From the NCBI GenBank assembly GCA_017443265.1, contig JAFSOU010000039.1, positions 1 to 44,378 of the forward strand: a DNA stretch of 44,378 nt, read 5' to 3'. This stretch comes from Bacteroidales bacterium. GTDB lineage: Bacteria; Bacteroidota; Bacteroidia; Bacteroidales; P3. This document shows positions 1-6,472 of the stretch, one piece after another; within the stretch, counting starts at the first letter, position 1, and every line of letters starts with the position of its first letter. A model generated the notes under the pieces. That model saw only the letters and a program-made list of their open reading frames with translations. It was not told the DNA's origin and made no database searches. The position numbers were made by a program, and so were the translations under genes.

Positions 1-27
1 CTGTTTTTAAATTAATGTTTTCCTTTG

Positions 28-35
28 CAAATATA
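28..35 (-). promoter_or_regulatory. Bacteroidota -7 box facing out of the window
   Basis: Read on the minus strand the bases are TATATTTG, an exact match to the TAnnTTTG -7 box of Bacteroidota sigma-ABfr promoters. It points left, so a minus-strand gene probably begins just outside the window. No -33 element was convincing. Confidence 0.45.
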
Positions 36-53
36 GCCATTTTCCTTCAATTC

Positions 54-102
54 AGGGTTGGGAAATTCCGATTTCTCACCGAAATCGGAATTTCCCAACC
101 CT
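54..102. repeat. Perfect 22-bp inverted repeat (hairpin)
   Basis: The arms at 54-75 and 81-102 are perfect reverse complements over 22 bp, with a 5-nt TCACC loop. No T-run follows on either side, so it is not a typical intrinsic terminator. It lies between the outward promoter at 28-35 and the first plus-strand gene. It could be a REP/MITE-like palindrome or a processed RNA hairpin. Confidence 0.85.
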
Positions 103-166
103 AGGGCAAATGCCTAACAACAACCTTGTGAACTTTTACAAATAACTAACTAAAATTACAAATAAT

Positions 167-307
167 ATGAGTACAAATTACCGCGATGTGATTATACGTA
201 ATGGCGCCACACTGAAATTAAAAGCTCAAAAAAATGTATTTCTTGAAAATGGCTTTGAAGTTGAGAATGGTGGCGTTATTGAAGTCAATACAGGAATAAA
301 CAATTAA
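167..307 (+). CDS. 46-aa coathanger-stack-like small protein
   Basis: An ATG at 167 opens a 46-codon frame ending at 307, only 13 nt before the next gene. The product repeats short beta-strand segments (RNGATLKLKAQKNVFLENGF, then EVENGGVIEV). This spacing of GA, GF and GG turns is typical of the C-terminal '3-coathanger stack' region found in many Bacteroidota surface proteins. No signal peptide is present, so this may be the surviving 3' end of a larger secreted protein that retains a usable start. The tandem arrangement with the next gene suggests co-transcription. I cannot tell an expressed small protein from a remnant. Confidence 0.5.
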   Translation: MSTNYRDVIIRNGATLKLKAQKNVFLENGFEVENGGVIEVNTGINN

Positions 308-320
308 AATATAAATAATT

Positions 321-1265
321 ATGAAAAAAGTATTATTATTGATAGCAATGCTGGTTGCAACTTTGACCGCCGCCCAAGCACAGCAAACCTATCAGCCTGT
401 TCCTTTCCCCACCGGCAGGGCTTATTGGTGCGAACGATACGATTCGGTAGGGAATAGAAATGGAATGCTGGACTATTTCCACATCCGTAACACATTCTTC
501 TTAAATGGTGAAGACACTATAATATCTGGTATATTTCACAAAAAACTGTTTTTCTCCTATAATGGAGACACAGCCAACGCAATTTTTTATGGGGGCCTTT
601 ACGAAGACAGTTTGCGACGTGTTTGGTATAGTGGGGAAATACCGCCCCATGGCGAAGATGTTCACGTTATCAGTTCAAACAATTATTCCTGCATGCTTTA
701 CGACTTTTCTCTAAAAGTCGGAGACACTATCGACCATGAAATAATGACAAATACCGATGCCCAAGTCGTTTCCCTCATCGACACCATCGATATAGGGGGA
801 GTTCTACGCAAAAGAATCCATTTTGAAAATATGGACTTTACTTGGATAGAAGGTATCGGTTCTTCTTTCGGGCTGTTGTATTACAATGGAGAGACACCTA
901 CTTGTGACATGTGTCCCAACAATGTGCTTCTCTGCAATATTCAAAACGGGACATTGGTTTATCATTTGAATAATTTGGAAAATAGTGAGTGCTTTTCAAC
1001 AAACGCTACCATCTCCCCCGAATCCGCCCCCCGCATTGCCGCCTATCCCAACCCCGCCAACGAGCGCGTAACATTGGAGTTCGGCGAGGCGCAGTTCCAC
1101 ACTCTGAGGCTGGTAAACGCCGCCGGCTACACTGTGCTGCAACTCTCCCTCACAGGCCACGAGCCGCAACTCACGCTTCAGCTTAAAGGTATGCCCAAAG
1201 GCATCTACTCCTGCATACTCTCCGGCAAGGACGGCACGGCAACGCAGAAAATAGTGGTGGAATAG
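321..1265 (+). CDS. T9SS type A cargo protein, function unknown
   Basis: The 314-residue product starts with a clear signal peptide (MKKVLLLIAMLVATLTAAQA, cleavage before QQTYQ). The C-terminal ~85 residues form a type A T9SS sorting domain: AYPNPANERVTLEF, a central beta-rich part, then MPKGIYSC and a terminal KIVVE. The protein is therefore predicted to be exported to the periplasm, carried across the outer membrane by T9SS and attached to the surface or released. The middle portion (about residues 25-225) has repeated IDTI/DT motifs and a CDMCPNNVLLC cysteine cluster, but no enzyme motif I recognise. Base composition changes at about 1010: the sorting-domain part is much richer in G+C than the body, so a domain may have been swapped in. 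The start is chosen because the signal peptide begins there. Confidence 0.8.
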   Translation: MKKVLLLIAMLVATLTAAQAQQTYQPVPFPTGRAYWCERYDSVGNRNGMLDYFHIRNTFFLNGEDTIISGIFHKKLFFSYNGDTANAIFYGGLYEDSLRRVWYSGEIPPHGEDVHVISSNNYSCMLYDFSLKVGDTIDHEIMTNTDAQVVSLIDTIDIGGVLRKRIHFENMDFTWIEGIGSSFGLLYYNGETPTCDMCPNNVLLCNIQNGTLVYHLNNLENSECFSTNATISPESAPRIAAYPNPANERVTLEFGEAQFHTLRLVNAAGYTVLQLSLTGHEPQLTLQLKGMPKGIYSCILSGKDGTATQKIVVE

Positions 1266-1286
1266 ATTGGAAAACAGAGGTCCTAA

Positions 1287-1457
1287 ATTCAACAAATAAA
1301 TGCAACACCATTGGGAACTTTGCAGGGCTCTTGCAACATTCTTAATACAGAAACGTATAAAACAATTGATGTGACGGCCTATGCACAAGGCTCATATTTG
1401 GTTGTTTTGGTATGTGATGGAGTAAATACAGATAGTAAATTATTTGTCAAACAATAA
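1287..1457 (+). pseudogene. Orphan T9SS sorting-domain remnant
   Basis: An open frame of 56 codons with no start codon, bounded upstream by an in-frame TAA, ends at TAA 1455-1457. Its translation ends TDSKLFVKQ after YAQGSYLVVLVCDG. It closely resembles the C-terminus of the subtilase at 40882-43911 (YSDGSYSVVLMCDG, then DSKVLIKQ). It is the last part of a type A sorting domain without its protein. It sits 21 nt after one T9SS cargo gene and 12 nt before a lipoprotein gene, so a cargo gene was probably deleted here, leaving its 3' end. Confidence 0.7.
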
Positions 1458-1469
1458 AAAATAACAGTT

Positions 1470-1973
1470 ATGAAAAAAAGAATAATTTTAATTGGAACAG
1501 TAGCGATAATGCTGGCAAGCGTTGTTGCAATTGCATCGTGCAAAAAGGATAAAAATGAAAAGCCTGACACCTCATCCACAACAGTTGTAGAACCGCAAAG
1601 CCAGAATCTGTTGGTAACAGACGTGCACCACTCTGATTGCTTAAACAGCGGCGTGGAGAAAAAGGACACTATCGGCGGAATACTTACGCTTGACTGGAAC
1701 GGAAATAACCTATTTTTTGAATGGCCGGACTGTACAGCCGATTGTGATTTGGACAGCTTTACAGTAGCAAGCAATTATATTGGCGACACTCTCGAAATAG
1801 ATGTCCGTTCTTTCGGGCAAGGCTCCAGTTGTACGTGCGAATACAATGTTGATGCTACAATAAACAATGTGCCGAGAAAAAGATTTCTGGTAAAAGTTTA
1901 CTATGGCATAATGGTAGGAGGAAGAAATATGAGAGGCGAACTGTTCTATTCCAAATGGATAAATCTTCATTAA
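1470..1973 (+). CDS. Lipoprotein, function unknown
   Basis: The 167-aa product has a lipoprotein signal: a basic start (MKKR), a hydrophobic core and the lipobox IASC with Cys24 as predicted lipidation site, followed by a charged linker (KKDKNEKPD). The mature part contains a CTADCD and a CTCEY cysteine pair and is otherwise a short beta-rich domain without known motifs. Its signal peptide and its position right after a T9SS sorting-domain remnant mirror the lipoprotein at 40132-40857, which directly follows the intact subtilase gene. The lost upstream gene may therefore have been its functional partner. A strong terminator follows. Confidence 0.75.
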   Translation: MKKRIILIGTVAIMLASVVAIASCKKDKNEKPDTSSTTVVEPQSQNLLVTDVHHSDCLNSGVEKKDTIGGILTLDWNGNNLFFEWPDCTADCDLDSFTVASNYIGDTLEIDVRSFGQGSSCTCEYNVDATINNVPRKRFLVKVYYGIMVGGRNMRGELFYSKWINLH

Positions 1974-1995
1974 AGCAGCTTTAATTTAAAAGAGA

Positions 1996-2028
1996 AGCGG
2001 GTTGTTTCGGCAATCCGCTTTTTTTTTT
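1996..2028 (+). terminator. Rho-independent terminator
   Basis: A 9-bp stem (1996-2004 with 2011-2019, one G-T pair) with loop TTTCGG is followed directly by nine T residues. It ends the plus-strand transcription unit of the lipoprotein gene. Confidence 0.9.
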
Positions 2029-2067
2029 CATAGTCTTATTGTTGTTCAAAATACCACCCAACAGAAA

Positions 2068-2136
2068 ATAAAAATCCACAAAAATCACCCCCAAACACAC
2101 TAAATCCCGATTTTTTTCGTATATTTGCAGATTGTG
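2068..2136 (+). repeat. 69-bp direct repeat, copy 1, carrying a promoter
   Basis: This stretch matches 3133-3201 at 68 of 69 positions; the only difference is C at 2107 against A at 3172. Each copy ends in a T-tract and TATATTTG -7 box (here 2120-2127), so each can start plus-strand transcription. Copy 1 drives the DUF3791/DUF3990 cassette. Confidence 0.9.
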
Positions 2137-2193
2137 AGCTTGGTGCCGACAACGATGGCAAAGCCACCTCTAATGCATAAAAAACGAAACACT

Positions 2194-2409
2194 ATGGATT
2201 TCAAGATATTGAATTTTACAATATTCTGCATCAACAATGTAGCTACATATCTGAACAGAAGCGCAAAAGACATCTATCATCTTATGCAAGATGCTGATAT
2301 GATAAACGGCTATATTGTACCATGTTATGATGTGCTCCACACATTCTCTAAAGAGTATATTGTAGAGGATTTGGTTTCGTTTATGCAAAAGAAAGGGGCA
2401 TTGAAATGA
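2194..2409 (+). CDS. DUF3791 family small protein (first copy)
   Basis: A 71-aa protein starting MDFKILNFTIFCINNVA. The pattern (helical FTIFCINNVATYL, then LNRSAKDIYHLM, then a C-terminal HTFSKEYIVEDLVSFM) fits the small helical DUF3791 family. I prefer the ATG at 2194 over upstream in-frame starts because family similarity begins here and the preceding residues are basic and uninformative. The stop overlaps the next start as ATGA, so translation with the DUF3990 gene is probably coupled. DUF3791 proteins usually sit beside DUF3990 genes. A toxin-antitoxin role, with this as the neutralising partner, is inference. Confidence 0.75.
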   Translation: MDFKILNFTIFCINNVATYLNRSAKDIYHLMQDADMINGYIVPCYDVLHTFSKEYIVEDLVSFMQKKGALK

Positions 2410-2876
2410 CATTGTATCATACATCCACTATAGAAATACGCAAACCGGATTTGTTGCACTCCCGTCCCCGGCTTGATTTTGGTATCGGATTCTACCTAAC
2501 CCCGCTACGCGAGCAGGCGGAGCGTTACGGCGAACGTTTCATAAGACGCGGCGAAACGGCAATTCTCAACACTTATTTGCTCGACGACGAACGAACCGAT
2601 TGCTTCCACAAAATTTTTTCTGCATACGACGGCGAATGGCTCGATTTTGTAACGGCTTGTCGCAAAGGTTTACCTCACAAGGCTTACGACATTTTAGAGG
2701 GCGGCATTGCCGACGACCAAGTGTTCGATACCGTTGATTTGTATTTTTCAGGAGTTTATACACGCGAACAAGCCCTTGACAAGTTGCAGTACAAGAAACC
2801 CAACCATCAGATATGCATCACTTCACAGTACGCGCTTGACAAATACCTGCATTTCCAGTCATCAAAAGAATTATAG
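2406..2876 (+). CDS. DUF3990 protein, ADP-ribosyltransferase-like
   Basis: A 156-aa protein of the DUF3990 family. The N-terminus has the family pattern LYHTSTIEIRKPDL, followed by LDFGIGFYLTPLREQAERY, and near the C-terminus the helical QICITSQYALDKYL. The H-[ST], G-x-G-F-Y-x-[ST] and C-terminal Q-x-C/x-x-[ST] arrangement recalls the ADP-ribosyltransferase fold (H-Y/F-E/Q type). NAD-dependent transferase activity is therefore plausible but unproven. It overlaps the upstream DUF3791 gene by 4 nt and is followed after 2 nt by a second DUF3791 gene. No signal peptide, so it acts in the cytoplasm. A toxin role is inferred from the compact cassette, not shown by the sequence. Confidence 0.8.
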   Translation: MTLYHTSTIEIRKPDLLHSRPRLDFGIGFYLTPLREQAERYGERFIRRGETAILNTYLLDDERTDCFHKIFSAYDGEWLDFVTACRKGLPHKAYDILEGGIADDQVFDTVDLYFSGVYTREQALDKLQYKKPNHQICITSQYALDKYLHFQSSKEL

Positions 2877-2878
2877 CC

Positions 2879-3103
2879 ATGCAAGCCAATCCCACCATAT
2901 TACAGATGAAATATGCCCGTATCGTAAAACTATTTGCGGAGCAGGCCGAACTATCGTATGAAGAAGCCCTTGGTAAGTTCTACGATTCACAAACATACGA
3001 CCTTATAAGCAACGGCATTGCCGACATGCACTGTTTCAGCGATGAATATCTTGCGGATGAACTTTTGATTGAATACGGATACAAACAAAAGACTGCCACC
3101 TGA
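2879..3103 (+). CDS. DUF3791 family small protein (second copy)
   Basis: A 74-aa helical protein (MKYARIVKLFAEQAELSYEE, then the C-terminal DEYLADELLIEYGY) that matches the DUF3791 layout but is clearly diverged from the copy at 2194-2409. It starts 2 nt after the DUF3990 stop, so the three genes form one tight transcription unit. Two different DUF3791 partners around one DUF3990 is the notable feature. They could be two antitoxin-like subunits, or a duplicate acquired with the cassette. The second copy of the 69-bp repeat begins 29 nt after its stop. Confidence 0.75.
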   Translation: MQANPTILQMKYARIVKLFAEQAELSYEEALGKFYDSQTYDLISNGIADMHCFSDEYLADELLIEYGYKQKTAT

Positions 3104-3132
3104 ATACAGACAACAAAGACTGCAAACACCAC

Positions 3133-3201
3133 ATAAAAATCCACAAAAATCACCCCCAAACACACTAAATCACGATTTTTTTCGTATATTTGCAGATTGT
3201 G
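3133..3201 (+). repeat. 69-bp direct repeat, copy 2, carrying a promoter
   Basis: Matches 2068-2136 at 68 of 69 positions, with its -7 box TATATTTG at 3185-3192. It probably drives the secreted protein gene at 3282. Together the two copies bracket the DUF3791-DUF3990-DUF3791 cassette exactly. Confidence 0.9.
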
Positions 3202-3281
3202 TTGTAAACTTTGGTTTTTGCACACTTTCGGTGCCTACGCGCTGAAAATGAGAATAGTAACGTAAAAAAACAACGTAAAAT

Positions 3282-3878
3282 ATGAGAAAAATTCTTGTTT
3301 TTGCAGTGATAATATTGAGTCTTGGCGAGGTTTTTTCGCAAAACTTGTCGCAAAGAGCCATCTCGGCACGGATGAAAACTTTCGCCCGTCCCGAATATAT
3401 GGTCAAGGACATAAAATACTACACCGACACGATGACGGTTATCTCGCTGTCGGAATATGTAATCTACCCCCTCGGAAAACACAGCAAGATAGAGAGTTAC
3501 GTACACCGCTCGGGTATCGACTGGTACCGCGAGTCGGGCTATCAGAACTTTTTCGACACCTTGCACGTTTCGGTGAACACCCTCAGCCGCCTCGACGGCA
3601 GCCACGTGGATGCCTTTATAGCCATCAACACCAACAAGATGGAAATGGTTGACGGCTATATCACCGACACCAACATAGTGCTGCAGAACGGCATCAAGGT
3701 GGGCATGACTAAGGAAGAGGTGTTCAGCAAGTTTTTCAGCACCTACCCGAGGGCTTACTTGGCCAATATCAACGTGTTGCGCGTGTCGTCGGGTGCCAAC
3801 GAAATTTCCGAAGTTTATACTTTCCGCGGCAAGAAACTGAAAAGCATCGGCTTTGTAACACGTTACAAATACTACTAA
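3282..3878 (+). CDS. Secreted/periplasmic protein, function unknown
   Basis: A 198-aa product with a signal peptide (MRKILVFAVIILSLGEVFSQ). The mature part is a mixed alpha/beta domain with no catalytic motif I recognise; the segment NGIKVGMTKEEVFSKFF looks like the SmpA/OmlA-type 'G-M-T-xx-E-V' turn found in small envelope lipoproteins, a weak similarity. The likely promoter lies in repeat copy 2. nadD follows after 39 nt, so co-transcription is possible. I cannot assign a function. Confidence 0.7.
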   Translation: MRKILVFAVIILSLGEVFSQNLSQRAISARMKTFARPEYMVKDIKYYTDTMTVISLSEYVIYPLGKHSKIESYVHRSGIDWYRESGYQNFFDTLHVSVNTLSRLDGSHVDAFIAINTNKMEMVDGYITDTNIVLQNGIKVGMTKEEVFSKFFSTYPRAYLANINVLRVSSGANEISEVYTFRGKKLKSIGFVTRYKYY

Positions 3879-3917
3879 TCGGCGGTCCCTGTCCGCAAAT
3901 CCCCACCCTTTTTTCCT

Positions 3918-4508
3918 ATGAAACCGCTCGAAGGGAAAACCGGTTTGTATTTTGGTTCCTTCAACCCCATCCACGTGGGGCATCTGGCTATTGCCAACGC
4001 CGTGCTCGACGAGGCCGGGCTGCGCGAGGTGTGGTTTGTGCTCTCGCCGCAAAACCCTTTCAAGGAGCAGAAAAACCTCCTGCCCGACCATCACCGCCTG
4101 CAGATACTTAAGGTGGCCATCGAGGACAACCCGCGTTTCCGCGCCTGCGACATAGAGTTTTCGCTGCCGCGGCCGTCGTACACCTCGCTCACACTGGCAC
4201 ACCTCGGCGAACGCTATCCCGACAAGGATTTCTGCCTGATAATGGGTGCCGACAACCTTGCCTCGTTCCACCGCTGGCACAACTACCGCTACATCATCGA
4301 CAACTACCATATCTGCGTGTACCCGCGTGTGGACAGCCCCAAAACACAGTGGGACGACCATCCGCATGTGCACCTCATCAACTCGCCGCTGTTCAACATT
4401 TCGTCGAGCTACATACGCGAGTGTATAAAAAACGGGAAATCAGTTAAATACATCCTCACCGACCCCGTGCTGAAATACGTGGAGGAGATGAACTTTTATA
4501 AAAATTGA
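3918..4508 (+). CDS. nadD: Nicotinate-nucleotide adenylyltransferase NadD
   Basis: A 196-aa cytosolic enzyme of the nucleotidyltransferase superfamily that transfers AMP from ATP to nicotinate mononucleotide, making deamido-NAD in NAD synthesis. The N-terminal GSFNPIHVGH (residues 13-22) is the signature (T/H)xGH nucleotide-binding loop. FCLIMGADNLASFHRW is the substrate-pocket segment, and NISSSYIRE is the C-terminal ISSTxIR ATP-binding motif. Length is normal for the family. Alternative frames inside are not credible. NAD supply may bear on the NAD/ADP-ribose-related genes elsewhere in this window, but there is no direct linkage. Confidence 0.95.
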   Translation: MKPLEGKTGLYFGSFNPIHVGHLAIANAVLDEAGLREVWFVLSPQNPFKEQKNLLPDHHRLQILKVAIEDNPRFRACDIEFSLPRPSYTSLTLAHLGERYPDKDFCLIMGADNLASFHRWHNYRYIIDNYHICVYPRVDSPKTQWDDHPHVHLINSPLFNISSSYIRECIKNGKSVKYILTDPVLKYVEEMNFYKN

Positions 4509-4691
4509 AAGTTGAAAATTGAAAATTGAAAATTAATAGTTGATAGTTGGAAATTGATAGTTTTTAGTTGAAGTTTCAGATAATAATGTGAAGACGTGAA
4601 GATATAAAATATAACTGAAAATGCAAACTCAACACTGCAAACTACAAACTAATTGTTCATTGTAAATTGTCAATTGTAAATTAAAATAAAG
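4509..4691. other. Intergenic A+T-rich simple repeats
   Basis: No gene seen. The stretch holds short tandem variants of TTGAAAATTGAAAA and TTGATAGTTG (4505-4570) and then ATTGTAAATTGTCAATTG (about 4655-4680). Similar wording recurs at 6201-6230 and 6345-6375, always in intergenic DNA. Such strings are common filler in Bacteroidota intergenic regions, and their role is unknown. Confidence 0.6.
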
Positions 4692-5381
4692 ATGAATGAT
4701 CATATATCACCTTTTGTTTACGAATACCTCAACGACCTGAGCCAGAACAACAACCGTGAGTGGTTCATGGCCAACAAGGATCGTTACGAGGCCGCCCGCG
4801 CCGATTTTCTGGAGTTTGTGGAGGCACTGATACCGGAAATTTACAAGATAGACCCCAGCATCGGGATGCAGAAAGCGCAGAACTGCATGTACCGCATCTA
4901 CCGCGACCTGCGGTTTTCGCCCGACAAAACGCCTTACAAGACGCATTTTGCGGTGTACATTGCCACTGGCGGGGTGAAACAGCACGGCCGCCCGGGCTAC
5001 TACCTGCACATACAAAACGACGAGTCGCAGTTTGGCGGAGGCATATACCTGCCCGCCCCCGAACTCCTCGACGCCATCCGCAAGGAGATTTACTACAACA
5101 CCGATACTTTCAAAGCCATCATAGACAACAAGGAGTACAAAAAATATTTCCCCTCGGTTTTGGCAAAGATAGAGATGCTGAAAAAAGTGCCCAAAGGCTT
5201 CGACCCGAAGTTCCCCGACGGCGACTTGCTAAAATACAAACACTATTTCTCCGAAAGCTACATCAGCAACCAAACAGCCACCTCCGAAGGATTTTTGCGG
5301 CATGTGGCGGAACTGGCCCGCGTCACACATCCGCTAAACCAATTTATTCAGGACGTAATGTTCGACCTATCGCAACAATAA
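4692..5381 (+). CDS. DUF2461 (TIGR02453) family protein
   Basis: A 229-aa cytosolic protein of the DUF2461 family. Recognisable blocks are FVYEYLNDLSQNNNREWFM near the N-terminus, MYRIYRDLRFSPDKTPYKTH in the middle (residues ~67-86) and a GRPGYYLHI segment, all typical of the family. No biochemical role is established. The family is widespread and usually monocistronic. It is followed by a stretch of GC-rich hairpins and trmH. Start codon chosen from the family N-terminus (the conserved F-x-Y-L-x-D-L follows directly). Confidence 0.9.
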   Translation: MNDHISPFVYEYLNDLSQNNNREWFMANKDRYEAARADFLEFVEALIPEIYKIDPSIGMQKAQNCMYRIYRDLRFSPDKTPYKTHFAVYIATGGVKQHGRPGYYLHIQNDESQFGGGIYLPAPELLDAIRKEIYYNTDTFKAIIDNKEYKKYFPSVLAKIEMLKKVPKGFDPKFPDGDLLKYKHYFSESYISNQTATSEGFLRHVAELARVTHPLNQFIQDVMFDLSQQ

Positions 5382-5395
5382 ACATCTACAATAAA

Positions 5396-5438
5396 GCTCC
5401 GAAGGAGCGACGGAACACAAGCGGGGGTGTAACCCCCG
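5396..5438. repeat. Pair of short GC-rich hairpins (REP-like)
   Basis: Two adjacent stem-loops: GCTCC-GAA-GGAGC (5396-5408) and a 7-bp stem CGGGGGT/ACCCCCG with loop GTA (5422-5438). The same layout of small GC hairpins with GAA/GTA loops recurs at about 39982-40060. This is consistent with a dispersed repeat family rather than a terminator, since no T-run follows. Confidence 0.6.
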
Positions 5439-5454
5439 TATAAAAAACAAAACA

Positions 5455-6201
5455 ATGTCCGAAATAAAATCGCACAAACGCCCGATGTTCGAGCTATACA
5501 GCTTCGAGCAGAAACATCAGCTCTACAACGCCCTCACCGAATTCTGCACCGAAAACCGCAGACAGCTGTTGGACAACAACATACAAAACCGCACCCGACA
5601 CCTTACCCTTGTTTTGGAGGATATATACCAGTCGCAGAACGCCAGTGCCGTGCTCCGTACCGCCGACTGTTTCGGCATTCAGGACGTGCATGTGATAGAA
5701 AACCGCTACGAGTACCAGCTGAACCCCGACGTGGCGCTGGGCTCCTCGAAATGGGTGGACTACTACCGCTACAACCGTCAGGGCGAGGACAACACCCGCA
5801 CCGCTTTCGAGCGCCTGCACCAGAAAGGATACAAAATAATAGCCACCCTGCCCCACGAAAACGACGTGATGCTGGCCGACTTGGACATATCACAACCGAC
5901 AGCCCTTGTGTTCGGCACCGAGCTTACGGGACTTTCGCAAACGGCCATCGACCTCGCCGACGGCTACGTGAAAATACCGATGTACGGATTTACTGAGAGT
6001 TTCAACATATCGGTGTCGGCGGCGCTGTGCACTTTCTACCTAACGGAGAAGATGCGCTCCACCCCCGGCCTGGACTGGCACCTCACTCCCGACGAGCAGA
6101 TGGACGTGAAACTCGGCTGGGCACGGCAGTCCATCCGCGACGCCAGCCGCCTGATGCGCAAACTGGCCACAGACCTCGACTTGCCGGAAATACTGATTTA
6201 G
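5455..6201 (+). CDS. trmH: TrmH-like tRNA/rRNA 2'-O-methyltransferase (SPOUT)
   Basis: A 248-aa SPOUT methyltransferase that transfers a methyl group from SAM to a ribose 2'-OH. Motif 1 is NASAVLRTADCFGIQDVHVI (residues 62-81, with the catalytic-type Arg68). Motif 2 is FGTELTGLS (153-161). Motif 3 is IPMYGFTESFNISVSAAL (174-191); together motifs 2 and 3 build the trefoil knot that binds SAM. The MYGFTESFNISVSAA wording is closest to TrmH, which makes Gm18 in tRNA, and the lack of an N-terminal RNA-binding L30e-like domain also favours TrmH over RlmB. The exact target is inferred. Confidence 0.88.
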   Translation: MSEIKSHKRPMFELYSFEQKHQLYNALTEFCTENRRQLLDNNIQNRTRHLTLVLEDIYQSQNASAVLRTADCFGIQDVHVIENRYEYQLNPDVALGSSKWVDYYRYNRQGEDNTRTAFERLHQKGYKIIATLPHENDVMLADLDISQPTALVFGTELTGLSQTAIDLADGYVKIPMYGFTESFNISVSAALCTFYLTEKMRSTPGLDWHLTPDEQMDVKLGWARQSIRDASRLMRKLATDLDLPEILI

Positions 6202-6472
6202 TTGAAAATTGAGAGTTGAAAGTTGAAAGATAGGGCGGTTGCCGGACAATTTATATGTAATTGAAAATGTAGGGGCGTAATATTATGGCGGCCTTTTTTA
6301 GTTATGAGTTGGGCGGCCCTTTGACAAGCTCAGGGACTGCGATAAAGTTGATAGTTTATAGTTGAAAATTGAAATAAAATTTCTCGCAGAAATAGCAGAA
6401 TAAAAGTTTCCACTCCGCGAGGGGGCAAGGGGAAGTCTGACAACTGACAACCGACAACTGACTACTGACCTC
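6202..6472. other. Intergenic repeats between convergent genes
   Basis: No gene seen in these 271 bases, which separate the convergent trmH and lipoprotein genes. They contain TTGAAAATTGAGAGTTGAAA-like strings, a REP-like CCCTTTGACAAGCTCAGGGA unit at 6317-6337, and a run of CAACTGACAACCGACAACTG variants near 6435-6465. No clear terminator is visible for either gene. Confidence 0.6.
6317..6337 (+). repeat. CCCTTTGACAAGCTCAGGGA-type REP-like unit
   Basis: A unit with short CCCT/AGGG arms that reappears in inverse orientation and with a few substitutions at 44031-44051. Units of the form CCCTTCGACAAGCTCAGGG are widespread in bacterial intergenic DNA. No transposase is nearby. Confidence 0.6.

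Noticed and set aside
3165..4373. 402-codon minus-strand frame over the secreted protein and nadD
   Set aside because: It is antisense to nadD, whose motifs are unambiguous, and spans two genes and a promoter repeat.
4505..4690. Tandem TTGAAAATTGAAAA strings as a CRISPR-like or regulatory array
   Set aside because: Units are irregular, without constant spacers, and recur in other intergenic gaps of the window. They look like the usual Bacteroidota intergenic filler.
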